Below are positions 36,305 through 45,762 of a stretch of 64,000 nucleotides of DNA, piece by piece. Each line of letters starts with the position of its first letter. The first letter of the stretch is position 1. Made by a program: the position numbers and the translations under genes. The DNA comes from Verrucomicrobiia bacterium (lineage in GTDB: Bacteria; Verrucomicrobiota; Verrucomicrobiia; Verrucomicrobiales; Akkermansiaceae). The notes below the pieces were generated by a model. That model was not told the DNA's origin, did no database searches, and saw only the letters and a list, made by a program, of their open reading frames with translations. Location: NCBI GenBank assembly GCA_030432565.1, contig JAUIGV010000004.1, positions 1-64,000 of the forward strand, written 5' to 3'.

Positions 36305-38497
36305 ATGAAACGATTCCTTCCGATCCTTCTCTCACTTCTGGCTATCTCGTCACAGCAATACACTGCCGCCGAAAAACCCAACATCGTCTTTTTCTTTACG
36401 GATGACCAAACGATCTCGACCTTGGGTTGCTATGGAAACCCCGTTGTAAAAACGCCTAACATCGATGCTCTCGCCTCGCGTGGCACCCGATTCCAACAAG
36501 CCTTTGTCAGCCACCCGATCTGTTGGGCCAGCCGGACCTCCATCCTTACCGGCATGACTGCCCGCAGCTACCGCACTCCGGGAAACGGTGACCGCGTTGG
36601 CGATGAAGCTCTCAAAGTTCTCTATTCCGATCTCCTCCGGCAGAACGACTACCGCACCGGCTACTTCGGCAAATGGCACGTCATGTCGTCCCGAAAATTC
36701 GACAAGAAGGCACACTTCGACGAAATCGAAGTCATCGGAAGAAATCCTTTCTTCAAGAAACTTCCCGATGGCACTCTCCGACACGAAACCGACCTCATCG
36801 TGGACAAGGGAATCGATTTCCTGAATCGCCAGCCCAAGGACAAACCTTTTGCTCTCAACATGTGGTTCAATGCATGCCACGCCGAAGACGGCGATCGGCG
36901 CCCCGGCATCGGGCATTTCGCCTGGCCTCAATCCGCCAACGGACTTTACGAAGACACCTACATTGGACCTCCCCGCCTCGCGGACCCCGCGATCTTCGAG
37001 AACCTTCCGGACTTCCTCCAAACCAGCATCACCCGCGAGCGTTATTTCTGGCGCTGGAACACTCCCGAGAAATATCAGACCAACATGCGGGCCTACTACC
37101 GTATGGTAACCGGAATCGACAATGCCATCGGGCGCTTCCTCAAGGCTCTTGATGAGGCTGGACTCGCTGACAACACCATCATCGTTTACTCCGCAGACAA
37201 CGGATACCACATGGCAAATCGCGGGCTCTCCGGCAAGTGGTCTCACTTCGAGGAATCCATCCAGGTTCCCATGATCATTGCCGACCCTCGTGTTCCCAGG
37301 AACAAGCAAGGTCGGGTTTCCAGCCTTCCCGCCCTCAACATCGACCTCCCCGCCACCTTCCTCGACTGGGCTGGCCTCGAAACGCCCGGGCGTTTCGATG
37401 GCCGGAGCCTGAAACCCATCGTTGACGGCAACGAACCGGCAGACTGGCGAACAGACACCTTCCACGAACACTTCGCCGTCCGTCATCGCATACCCGCGTA
37501 CGAAGGAATCCGTACCGCCACCCACAAATATGTCCGCTACATCGATCACGACACCGAGTTCCTTCATGATCTCAAAAACGATCCCGATGAGTTGATCAAC
37601 CTGGCTACAGATCCCAAACATGCAAAGCTCCTCGAAAAACTCCGCAAGCGGACCGACGAGCGAATCAAGGAAATGGGTTCGCCCCTTGATCCACCAAAAC
37701 AAAAATTCACCGCCTCAACACCGCCCCACCCAGAAGCTTCGGCAGCCGTGACCGTTCGCCCCGGCGCAGACGGATTCGTTCGTCTTTTCAACGGTAAAAA
37801 CCTAAGCGGGTGGACTGGCGATAAAAAATATTGGTCGGTCAAGGACGGAGCACTCACCGGAGTCACTGATGGTTCTCTCAAAAAGAATCGCTTCATCACC
37901 TGGAACGGTTCAACCATCCGCAACTTCGAGCTCCACGTAAAAGTGAAATTCAGCGACCGCGCCAACAGCGGAATTCAGTACCGTAGCAAGATGATGCCGG
38001 AGATTGATCTAGATGTCGCGGGCGGCTACCAATGCGACATCATGGCGAGGCCCGAGAACATGAACGGAATGACTTATGAAGAGCGAGGTCGGCGAATCCT
38101 TGGCTATGCGGGCCAAAAAGTCGTTGTGGATCCGACAGGGCAGCCCTGGGTTATCGGGGAAATGGAGGTTAAGAAGTTTGAGCCAAATGTTTGGCATGAT
38201 TACCGCGTCCGGGTTCGAGGCAACCATCATCAGCACTGGATCGACGGCCACAAAACCTCTGATCTCGTTGATCTCGATGAAAAAAGCCGCGCCCTCGAAG
38301 GCATCTTCGGCTTCCAGGTTCATGTCGGGCCCGCCATGCAAATTCAGTTCAAGGATATCCGCATGAAACACTTCCCTGACGACCTCCCACTTCGAACGTC
38401 GGAAGACACCGTGATTCCACCGACCGCTTACGGTGTGCGCCCGCAGGGAACTCCGAAAAAAGGATGGAAAGCCCCCGTATACAAGGACCAAGACTAA
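36305..38497 (+). CDS. Sulfatase fused to DUF1080 domain
   Basis: The 730-residue exported protein has a signal peptide and a sulfatase domain in the first 460 residues. The formylglycine motif is CWASR (Cys73, then TSILTG), with the metal-binding FTDDQ and the histidine-rich GYFGKWH segments seen. From about residue 489 a DUF1080 (3-keto-glucoside hydrolase-like, LamG fold) domain follows, marked by FVRLFNGKNLSGWTGDKKYWSVKDGALTG and NSGIQYRSK. Cys-type sulfatases need a maturation enzyme, not found in this window. The pair in one chain suggests a protein that binds or splits a sulfated carbohydrate and removes sulfate. DUF1080 function varies: some members act on oxidised sugars. Confidence 0.92.
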   Translation: MKRFLPILLSLLAISSQQYTAAEKPNIVFFFTDDQTISTLGCYGNPVVKTPNIDALASRGTRFQQAFVSHPICWASRTSILTGMTARSYRTPGNGDRVGDEALKVLYSDLLRQNDYRTGYFGKWHVMSSRKFDKKAHFDEIEVIGRNPFFKKLPDGTLRHETDLIVDKGIDFLNRQPKDKPFALNMWFNACHAEDGDRRPGIGHFAWPQSANGLYEDTYIGPPRLADPAIFENLPDFLQTSITRERYFWRWNTPEKYQTNMRAYYRMVTGIDNAIGRFLKALDEAGLADNTIIVYSADNGYHMANRGLSGKWSHFEESIQVPMIIADPRVPRNKQGRVSSLPALNIDLPATFLDWAGLETPGRFDGRSLKPIVDGNEPADWRTDTFHEHFAVRHRIPAYEGIRTATHKYVRYIDHDTEFLHDLKNDPDELINLATDPKHAKLLEKLRKRTDERIKEMGSPLDPPKQKFTASTPPHPEASAAVTVRPGADGFVRLFNGKNLSGWTGDKKYWSVKDGALTGVTDGSLKKNRFITWNGSTIRNFELHVKVKFSDRANSGIQYRSKMMPEIDLDVAGGYQCDIMARPENMNGMTYEERGRRILGYAGQKVVVDPTGQPWVIGEMEVKKFEPNVWHDYRVRVRGNHHQHWIDGHKTSDLVDLDEKSRALEGIFGFQVHVGPAMQIQFKDIRMKHFPDDLPLRTSEDTVIPPTAYGVRPQGTPKKGWKAPVYKDQD

Positions 38498-38891
38498 TCA
38501 GCGTGGTTACCAATTGCGAAAAAGCAACGCCAGACAAAACCTCACCATGATCACTCACGGCAAGTGCCTGACAAGTGACCCTGGTCAATTGGTGTCATTT
38601 CCAACCTGCAAATGCTCCGCTTTGGCTTTCGTATGATGGTAGATCCTGTGGCAAGAAGACCCCTCACCCCTGAAGACTGAGTTGAGGGACTCCAAAGCAA
38701 AGAACCAATCAGTTTGGTCCAGCCCTTACCGGAGCGAGGTTGTACTAGATGGAGGCTTATCGGGAAACGAAGGCACCACGAAAACTGGCGGTTCGGGTTT
38801 CACTCACCCGCCAATCCTTTCTCATTCCCATCTTTCAGCAAGTCACCCGCGCGCTTGTTTTAGCGACTTTCATTTTCTAAGCTGAGCAACG
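38498..38891 (+). other. 394-base gap with no recognisable gene
   Basis: I found no convincing ORF, tRNA or IS remnant. The longest frame (38682-38885) lacks family signals. Weak hairpins occur: GGCGG (38787-38791) with CCGCC (38808-38812), and CGGGT (38794-38798) with ACCCG (38806-38810), which compete. Around 38665-38700 CCCTCA pairs with TGAGGG. The gap could hold a small RNA or just be spacer. Confidence 0.3.
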
Positions 38892-40184
38892 ATGACTACT
38901 CGCTCCCTCTTTTTTATCCTTATTCTCGTAAAGGGAATCCATGCCCAAAATGCCAAAGACCCTTATGAGGTTTTCCCGCCTGCGGAGCCCCCTTATTTCC
39001 GCGTTCGCTACGAAGCTGGGACCAAGGACGAACAACTTGCCTTTGCTGTCAAATATACCATCTGGATTCCCCCCAACGTGAAAACCCTTCGCGGCCTCAT
39101 CGTGCATCAACATGGCTGCGGAGTCGGGTCCTGCAAATCTGGCCTGACCGGAGCCTACGACTTGCACTGGCAGGCCCTCGCCCGGAAACACCACTGCGCT
39201 CTCATGGCCCCGTCCTACGAGCAACCTCAAGATGCAGACTGCCAGCTCTGGTGTGATCCACGTAGCGGTTCCGATTCCCGATTCCAACAATCCCTGGTCG
39301 ATCTTGGGAAGAAATCGAATCACCCCGAGCTTTCCAAAATCCCCTGGGCCCTTTGGGGGCACAGTGGTGGGGGGCACTGGGCTGGTGGCATGCTTATGTT
39401 GCACCCGGAACGAGTCGCTGCGGCATGGCTAAGATCGGGCGTTCCCTATTTAACACCCAATCCCAACCGGCCTTCCATCAAAGCCCACAAGCTTTCCGAA
39501 GCAGCCCTCACCATCCCCATTATGTGCAACCTCGGCACGAAGGAAGGCGTCACCGTCACCACCGGTCGATTCTCGAAAGTCTGGCCAGCCAATGAAGTCT
39601 TTTTTGACACGGTAAGCAGTAAGAATGGACAAATCGCCTATGCCATCGACCCACTCACCTCTCACGAATGCGGGAACCAGCGCTATCTCGCCATCCCATG
39701 GTTCGACGCCTGTCTCACCCTCAGACTTCCAAAGCAACCGGACTCGCCATTGATTCGAATCACCCGGTCAAACTCTTCGTGTCTCCGCCATCAAACCGAC
39801 GGTCGTGCCATCTGGCTTCCCAACCCTGAAATTAAAAAACTTTGGCAGGCCTACGTGAAGGACACCGCCGTCCCCGACAACTCTCCCCCTCCGTCTCCAA
39901 CGAATCTCAGAGTCGATCATTCGATCCTCACCTGGAGCGCGAACGCTGATCTCGAAAGTGGACTCTCACACTTTATTGTCATGCGCGACGGTGAGGCTAT
40001 TGCCAGGGTTCCGGAAAAGCCACTGAAGAGTTTTGGAAGATCACTGTTTCAGGGGCTTCAATATAGCGACACTCCGCAACAGCCACTGAGTCAAATGATC
40101 TTCACCGATCCCGCGCCCATCTCGGGCAAGACCCACGCCTACCGGGTCATCTCGGTGAACACGGTCGGCCTGAAGTCCGACTAG
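38892..40184 (+). CDS. Secreted alpha/beta hydrolase with Fn3-like C-terminus
   Basis: The 430-residue protein has a signal peptide ([17 protein letters not shown]) and an alpha/beta hydrolase fold. The nucleophile elbow is [11 protein letters not shown], and [10 protein letters not shown] near residue 75 may be the oxyanion loop. A likely catalytic histidine lies in [13 protein letters not shown]. The last 90 residues ([30 protein letters not shown]) are a fibronectin III-like module. It could be an esterase removing acyl groups from polysaccharides near the sulfatases. The exact activity is not known. Confidence 0.82.
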   Translation: MTTRSLFFILILVKGIHAQNAKDPYEVFPPAEPPYFRVRYEAGTKDEQLAFAVKYTIWIPPNVKTLRGLIVHQHGCGVGSCKSGLTGAYDLHWQALARKHHCALMAPSYEQPQDADCQLWCDPRSGSDSRFQQSLVDLGKKSNHPELSKIPWALWGHSGGGHWAGGMLMLHPERVAAAWLRSGVPYLTPNPNRPSIKAHKLSEAALTIPIMCNLGTKEGVTVTTGRFSKVWPANEVFFDTVSSKNGQIAYAIDPLTSHECGNQRYLAIPWFDACLTLRLPKQPDSPLIRITRSNSSCLRHQTDGRAIWLPNPEIKKLWQAYVKDTAVPDNSPPPSPTNLRVDHSILTWSANADLESGLSHFIVMRDGEAIARVPEKPLKSFGRSLFQGLQYSDTPQQPLSQMIFTDPAPISGKTHAYRVISVNTVGLKSD

Positions 40185-40334
40185 CTTTGTCCCAATCAGA
40201 ATTCCATTGGCCTCCCTTATCACGAAGCCGCTCCTTCCCCTCACCATTGCAAAATATTGAGCCACCCCCGCTCATCGCCAACAAAGCCCGGGTTGTTCCT
40301 AGCAAGCTTCTCTTGTTAACTGCAGATTTATTCA

Positions 40335-41864
40335 ATGAACAATCCCACTTCGAAACTTCTCTACTGGGCCATCACTTGCGCCCTCGCCGGGTTCATCTTT
40401 GGCTTCGACCTCATCGTCATCTCCGGAGCCGAGCAGAAAATCCAGTCTCTCTGGGGACTCAGTGGGCTCCAACACGGACTCGCCATGAGTGCCGCCCTCT
40501 GGGGAACCGTTGTTGGCGCAATCTTCGGAGGCAGGCCCACTGACAAATATGGCCGCAAGAAAGTCCTCCTCTGGATCGGCATCCTCTACTTCGTCTCGGC
40601 CATTGGCTCCGCCTTCGCCCCCAATGTCACCCTCTTCGCGATCTCCCGATTTATTGGTGGAATCGGAATTGGGGTTTCCACCGTCGCCGCCCCTCTCTTC
40701 ATCTCCGAAATCTCTCCCGCCGATCGACGGGGACGCCTTACGGGAATGTTCCAGTTCAACATCGTCCTCGGCCTCCTTGTTGCCACCATTTCCAATGCCG
40801 CCATTCTGTGGATCATGGGCTCCGACAGTGAAACCGCTTGGCGTTGGATGCTTGGCATCGAAGCAATCCCTGCCCTCATTTACTCCTTCATGTGCTTCAG
40901 CCTCCCCGAAAGCCCCCGCTGGCTCATCGACAAAGGACAACGCGACGAGGGGAAGAAAATCCTGGGCCAGATCAACCCTTCCTTCAGCGATACCCAGCTC
41001 GAAGACAAGGTCGTCGAAATCGAGCAAGCCGCCGACCTCGAATCCGGGAGCCCGAGAGTCTTCTGGAAACCTCTCAAGCTCGCTCTCGTTCTCGCCTTCC
41101 TCATCGCCTTCTTCAACCAACTCTCCGGCATCAATGCGATTCTCGGGTATGCACCACGCATCCTCGGCATGACCGGATTCGACCCCGGAGAATCCCTGTT
41201 CAATGCCACCCTCATCACTTTGGTAAACCTCATCTTCACCCTCGTCGGTCTTCGCCTCATCGACAAACTGGGTCGCCGCACCCTGCTCTACATTGGCTCC
41301 ATCGGCTACATCGCTTCACTCTCAATCTGCGCCTGGGCCTTCGATCGCTTTGAAGAAGACTTCGCCATCGTTTCCGATGCCATCACCCTCCGGCAAAACG
41401 TGAATGCCATTCAGAACGACCTCTCATTGGTCCCCGAGCGATTTCAGCCAGTAATCCATGAAAACGATCACTCGCCGGAGCGAATTCTTGACGTTGCAAA
41501 ACATGCTCAGATGGATGGCTCAAAACACAGCTGGTTTGGCGCCGGCCTCGTTCTCATCAGCATCCTTGGCTTCATCGCCGCACACGCCATCGGACAAGGT
41601 GCCGTCATCTGGGTTTTCATCTCGGAAATCTTTCCCGCCGCCGCCAGAGGTTTCGGCCAATCCCTCGGCTCCGCCACCCACTGGGTCTTCGCCGCCATCC
41701 TCACCTTCGTCTTCCCCCTTGCCATGGAGGCATTCACCGCCACCCAAATCTTCGGCTTCTTTGCCTTCATGATGATTCTTCAACTCGTCTGGGTCATACT
41801 GATGGTCCCCGAAACCAAAGGCGTCTCGCTGGAAGACATGCAAAACAATCTCAGTAATCGTTAG
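40335..41864 (+). CDS. MFS sugar porter
   Basis: The 509-residue transporter has twelve predicted helices and the family motifs GGRPTDKYGRKKVL, PADRRGRLTG, PESPRWLI, DKLGRRTLL and PETKG. These are hallmarks of the sugar porter subfamily (like XylE and GLUT). It has an insertion (residues about 350-390, FEEDFAIVSDAITLRQN...) between helices 9 and 10. It starts a tight group with the DUF1592 protein 19 bases later. It probably brings in a monosaccharide released by the neighbouring enzymes, with protons. Confidence 0.94.
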   Translation: MNNPTSKLLYWAITCALAGFIFGFDLIVISGAEQKIQSLWGLSGLQHGLAMSAALWGTVVGAIFGGRPTDKYGRKKVLLWIGILYFVSAIGSAFAPNVTLFAISRFIGGIGIGVSTVAAPLFISEISPADRRGRLTGMFQFNIVLGLLVATISNAAILWIMGSDSETAWRWMLGIEAIPALIYSFMCFSLPESPRWLIDKGQRDEGKKILGQINPSFSDTQLEDKVVEIEQAADLESGSPRVFWKPLKLALVLAFLIAFFNQLSGINAILGYAPRILGMTGFDPGESLFNATLITLVNLIFTLVGLRLIDKLGRRTLLYIGSIGYIASLSICAWAFDRFEEDFAIVSDAITLRQNVNAIQNDLSLVPERFQPVIHENDHSPERILDVAKHAQMDGSKHSWFGAGLVLISILGFIAAHAIGQGAVIWVFISEIFPAAARGFGQSLGSATHWVFAAILTFVFPLAMEAFTATQIFGFFAFMMILQLVWVILMVPETKGVSLEDMQNNLSNR

Positions 41865-41883
41865 TTCCAAACTTCCCCCTGGT

Positions 41884-44412
41884 ATGAAGTTCTTTCTCCC
41901 TTTTCTCTCACTCGTCTCACTCGTTGTGGCTGACGAAATTACTTTCGTGCCGGATCACGAAGGATTCAAGACCATCGCCCGGCCCTACTTCGAGACGCAC
42001 TGCCATTCCTGCCACGGGGAGAAAAAATCCAAAGGTGACCTCAACTTGCAGACCGACCTCAAGAACGACTTCCTCAATCTCGCCGAATCCGCCAAGTGGG
42101 GCGAGATTCTCAACGCCGTGAACGGGCACGAAATGCCCCCGGAGGAGGAACCCCAGCCAATGCCCGAGGACTCCGCCCGCTTTGCCGAATGGGTCGCCAA
42201 CGAGCTTTCCCGCGCCGAGATTTCCAAAAAATCCAGCCGGGTCGTCCTTCGCCGACTGAACCGCGCCGAGTATGCCAATACCATTCGCGACCTTCTCCAC
42301 GTTCGCTTCGATCCCACCGAATTTCCCGAAGATCCACCTTCCGCCGGCTTCGACAACATCGGCTCCGCTCTCACCCTCTCGCCCCTCCATCTCGAACTCT
42401 ACTACAACGCCGCCCGCAACCTCATTGACCAGGCCATCGTCACCGGAGAGAAGCCACCGGTCATCAAATGGCGCTTTGAACCTGATGAATCCACGTCGGG
42501 ACCAGATCGGGACCGGGTGAAACGCGGGGAGAACAACATCATCCTGAATGGTGGAGCCAAAAACAAAATCGTCGATGGCTTCGTCGTCTCACGCTCCCTC
42601 GACTGGGACCGCATCGTGGGCTTCCGTGACTTCCGCGTTGAGCACACGGGCGAATACCTCATCCGCATTCATGCCTCCTCCCGCGTTCCCTCACACGAGG
42701 AAGTCGTCGAATTCATGCGCCCCCTCCTCACCCAACGCGCCCGTGAACAAAGCGAAAAGCGCAACCGCCCCTTCGACCCCAAACGCGTTGCCGACGAACT
42801 CGCCCATTTCCAAAACGACAGCATGTATCACTACGGTCCGTCCCGTTTACGCGTGGAAGGAAAACTCTCCGGACAACCCGCATTCACTCACGAATTCGAT
42901 CTCGAAGCCAGTTGGCCCACCTCCAAAGCCCACGAGATCCGGGCCCACTTCACCACCGAGAAAGCCGGCCTCCAATTCAGACCCGCCTATGAAATCCCAA
43001 AGGTCCTCGAAAACCATTGGGTTCAGGGACGCGAGGAATTCCCGCGACCCGAGGCCATGATCGATTGGATCGAACTCGAGGGCCCCCTTCACCCGGAATG
43101 GCCGCCAAAATCCCAAACCGCCCTCCTCGCTGGCCTTCCCGATGACCTCTCCAGCTGCGGCGAAAAAGAAGCCCGCAAGATCCTCGCCAACTTTATGCCC
43201 AAGGCGTGGCGCCGCCCCGTCACCACCGCCGAGATCGACAAAAAGCTCGCTCTTTTCACCTCTGCCTTCTCCGAAGGCCGCGACTTCCTCGAAGCCCTCA
43301 AGCTCCCGCTCATCGCCACCCTGACCTCACCGCACTTCCTCTTTCTCACCGAACCCTCCACCGAAGCGCGTGCCCTGACTTCACACGAACTCGCCACCCG
43401 CCTCTCCTACTTTCTCACCTCATCCCAACCCGACCCAACGCTGACCTCACTCGCTGATACGGGAAAGCTCGGCAACTCATCGAATCTCATTGAGCAAGCC
43501 GATCGCCTCCTCGCCTCCCCAGCCTCGCAGGCCTTCGTCGAGAACTTCGCCGGGCAATGGCTCGACCTCCGCAAGATCGGCGCCAACCCACCCGCAAGTG
43601 ACCTTTTCCCTCGCTACGACCGTCACCTTGAAACCTCCATCGCCGGAGAGTCCCTCGCATTCTTCCACCATATCCTCCACGAAGACCTCAGCGTCCTCAA
43701 CTTCATCAAATCTGACTTCGTGACCATCAACGAGCGGCTCGCCCGCTTTTACAAAATCCCCGGTGTTCGAGGCGATCATTTCCGTCCCGTCCGCGTCACC
43801 CCCGCTCAAAACCGTGGAGGCCTCCTCACCCAGGCCTCCATTCTCTCCACCACTTCAAATGGAACCCGCACCTCGCCTGTCGTCCGGGGCACCTGGATTC
43901 TCAAAAACCTCCTTGGCACCGACCCCGGACTCCCGGTCGAAAACGTCGGTGAGATCGCTCCCAAAGTTCCCGGTATCGACAAGGCCACCGTCCGGCAACG
44001 CCTCGCCATCCACCGCGAGCTCCCGCAATGCGCGCGATGCCACAACAAGATCGACCCGCTCGGCCTCTCGCTTGAGAACTACAATGCCGCCGGCGAATTC
44101 CGCCTCCAGGAAGGATTCGGCTACAAAGGCCGCATTGGTCAAAACGATCCCGTCATCGACGCCTCCGCCAAGATGCCCGACGGCACCGAATTCGAGGGCG
44201 TCACCGGCCTTCAGAGCCAACTTCTAAAAAAAGAAGACCTCTTCCTTCGCTGCCTCGCCGGAAAAATGTTAACCTATGCCTTGGGTCGCGAAATGGGATA
44301 CTCGGACAAAGCTCTCCTCGACGCCGCCATTTCCCACATGAAGGAAAACAACCGCACTCTCCGTTCCCTCATCCACTTCATCGTCACCTCCGAACCCTTC
44401 ATTACCAAATAA
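41884..44412 (+). CDS. DUF1592/DUF1588/DUF1585 family protein with N-terminal heme c
   Basis: The 842-residue exported protein has a signal peptide and a heme c motif in THCHSCHGEKKSKGDLNL (around residue 40). The following domains match the order found in Planctomycetes: DUF1587 (RLNRAEYANTIRDLLHV), DUF1595, DUF1592 (SHELATRLSYFLTSSQPDP), DUF1588 (NRGGLLTQASILSTTSNGTRTSPVVRG) and DUF1585 near the end (CAGKMLTYALGREMGYSDKALLDA-like). Partner proteins are DUF1552 proteins, here four bases downstream. Function is unknown; an oxidative role linked to periplasmic electron transport is inferred from the heme. Confidence 0.93.
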   Translation: MKFFLPFLSLVSLVVADEITFVPDHEGFKTIARPYFETHCHSCHGEKKSKGDLNLQTDLKNDFLNLAESAKWGEILNAVNGHEMPPEEEPQPMPEDSARFAEWVANELSRAEISKKSSRVVLRRLNRAEYANTIRDLLHVRFDPTEFPEDPPSAGFDNIGSALTLSPLHLELYYNAARNLIDQAIVTGEKPPVIKWRFEPDESTSGPDRDRVKRGENNIILNGGAKNKIVDGFVVSRSLDWDRIVGFRDFRVEHTGEYLIRIHASSRVPSHEEVVEFMRPLLTQRAREQSEKRNRPFDPKRVADELAHFQNDSMYHYGPSRLRVEGKLSGQPAFTHEFDLEASWPTSKAHEIRAHFTTEKAGLQFRPAYEIPKVLENHWVQGREEFPRPEAMIDWIELEGPLHPEWPPKSQTALLAGLPDDLSSCGEKEARKILANFMPKAWRRPVTTAEIDKKLALFTSAFSEGRDFLEALKLPLIATLTSPHFLFLTEPSTEARALTSHELATRLSYFLTSSQPDPTLTSLADTGKLGNSSNLIEQADRLLASPASQAFVENFAGQWLDLRKIGANPPASDLFPRYDRHLETSIAGESLAFFHHILHEDLSVLNFIKSDFVTINERLARFYKIPGVRGDHFRPVRVTPAQNRGGLLTQASILSTTSNGTRTSPVVRGTWILKNLLGTDPGLPVENVGEIAPKVPGIDKATVRQRLAIHRELPQCARCHNKIDPLGLSLENYNAAGEFRLQEGFGYKGRIGQNDPVIDASAKMPDGTEFEGVTGLQSQLLKKEDLFLRCLAGKMLTYALGREMGYSDKALLDAAISHMKENNRTLRSLIHFIVTSEPFITK

Positions 44413-44416
44413 GCCC

Positions 44417-45760
44417 ATGAACCCTCTCCGCAACAAACTCCTCGACCGACGCCTCGTCCTCCGTGGCCTTGGCACCTGCCTCAGCCTCCCCTTGCTCGAG
44501 GCCATGCTTCCCGCTTCCCTCGCCGCCCCTTCAAAATACCGACCTATGGACAAATCCCCAGGTCGTCATCCCCGCTCAATTTTTTGCTACGTCCCCAATG
44601 GCGTCAATATTCTCGAGTGGATGCCCAAGTCCAGCGGCTCGAAGTACGAACTCTCTCCGACTTTACAAACCCTCGCCGCCCATCGCGAAAACTTCAGCGT
44701 CCTCACCGGCCTTGGACACCCTCATTCAAAAGGAGGCCACTCCGGGGCCGACACCTGGCTCACCGGAGCCGACCTCGCCGCCGTTCCAGGCAAGCAATAC
44801 GCCAACACCATTTCCGCCGACCAAATCATGGCCGCCAAACATGGCAAGGACACCCGCTTCCCTTCCCTCCAGCTTTCCGATGGTTCAGGCACCGGTAGTG
44901 CCGGACATTCCCACACGCTCTCCTTCGACCGCCGTGGCACTCCACTCCCGGCCGAAAACAGCCCCCGGCGCCTTTTTGAACGGCTCTTCGTTCCCGATGG
45001 CAGCGATTCAAAAAAGGAAATTCTCCGCCGCTACGCCGAGAAAAAATCCATCCTCGACAGCATCTCAGATGACGCTCGAGCTCTCGAAAAGAAGCTGGGT
45101 AAGACCGACAAGGACAAGCTCGATGAATACTTCACCTCGGTGCGCGAAACCGAACTCCGGGTCGAACGCATGGAGTCATGGATCGACATTCCAAAACCCG
45201 AGGTCGACTCCAGAAACCTTCAACTCGGCAGCCAGGCTCAAAACAAACACGACCGCCCAATGTGGATCGATGTCATGCTCGAACTGAGCTACCTTGCCTT
45301 CGTCACCGACATCACCCGCGTCATCACCTTCGAGTGGTCCCGCGAAGCCGGAGGCTACGGTGGAGGCGGCGAAAACCACCATGAACTCTCCCACCACGGA
45401 GGGGATGCCGGCATGCTTAAATCCCTTGCCAAAATCGACCGCTTTCACCTCGAGCGCCTTGGCCGCTTCCTCACTTTCCTGCAGGAAACGGAAGAAGCCG
45501 AAAGCTCCATGCTCGACTCCACCATGGTCATGTTCGGCAGTGGAATGAACAGCGGCGAAGGCGGAGCCCACTCTCCCAAAAATCTCCCCCTCCTCCTCGC
45601 AGGTGGAAAAGACCTCGGCCTCAAACACGGTCAACACCTCGCCCACGACATCGACAAACATCCCCCCATGTCCAATGTTCTCCTGACCATGATTCAAAAG
45701 ATGGAAATTGAATCATCACAGTTTCAGGATGCCACCGGCACCCTCACCGGACTCACCTAG
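44417..45760 (+). CDS. DUF1552 domain protein
   Basis: The 447-residue protein has a Tat-like start (NKLLDRRLVLRGLGTCLSLPLLEAMLP), as usual for DUF1552, and motifs FCYVPNGVNILEWMP, LTGLGHPHSKGGHSGADTWLTG, SADQIMAAKHG, and a C-terminal MVMFGSGMNSGEGGAHSPKNLPLLLAGG. The fold is thought to be alkaline-phosphatase-like, related to DUF1501. It pairs with the DUF1592 gene four bases upstream and a sulfatase fusion two bases downstream. Its substrate is unknown; the neighbours suggest glycans. Confidence 0.94.
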   Translation: MNPLRNKLLDRRLVLRGLGTCLSLPLLEAMLPASLAAPSKYRPMDKSPGRHPRSIFCYVPNGVNILEWMPKSSGSKYELSPTLQTLAAHRENFSVLTGLGHPHSKGGHSGADTWLTGADLAAVPGKQYANTISADQIMAAKHGKDTRFPSLQLSDGSGTGSAGHSHTLSFDRRGTPLPAENSPRRLFERLFVPDGSDSKKEILRRYAEKKSILDSISDDARALEKKLGKTDKDKLDEYFTSVRETELRVERMESWIDIPKPEVDSRNLQLGSQAQNKHDRPMWIDVMLELSYLAFVTDITRVITFEWSREAGGYGGGGENHHELSHHGGDAGMLKSLAKIDRFHLERLGRFLTFLQETEEAESSMLDSTMVMFGSGMNSGEGGAHSPKNLPLLLAGGKDLGLKHGQHLAHDIDKHPPMSNVLLTMIQKMEIESSQFQDATGTLTGLT

Positions 45761-45762
45761 AA

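Noticed and set aside
36350-37702. 450-codon ORF on the minus strand opposite the sulfatase
   Set aside because: It lies wholly inside a well-supported gene and has no family motif; GC-rich genes often create long antisense frames.
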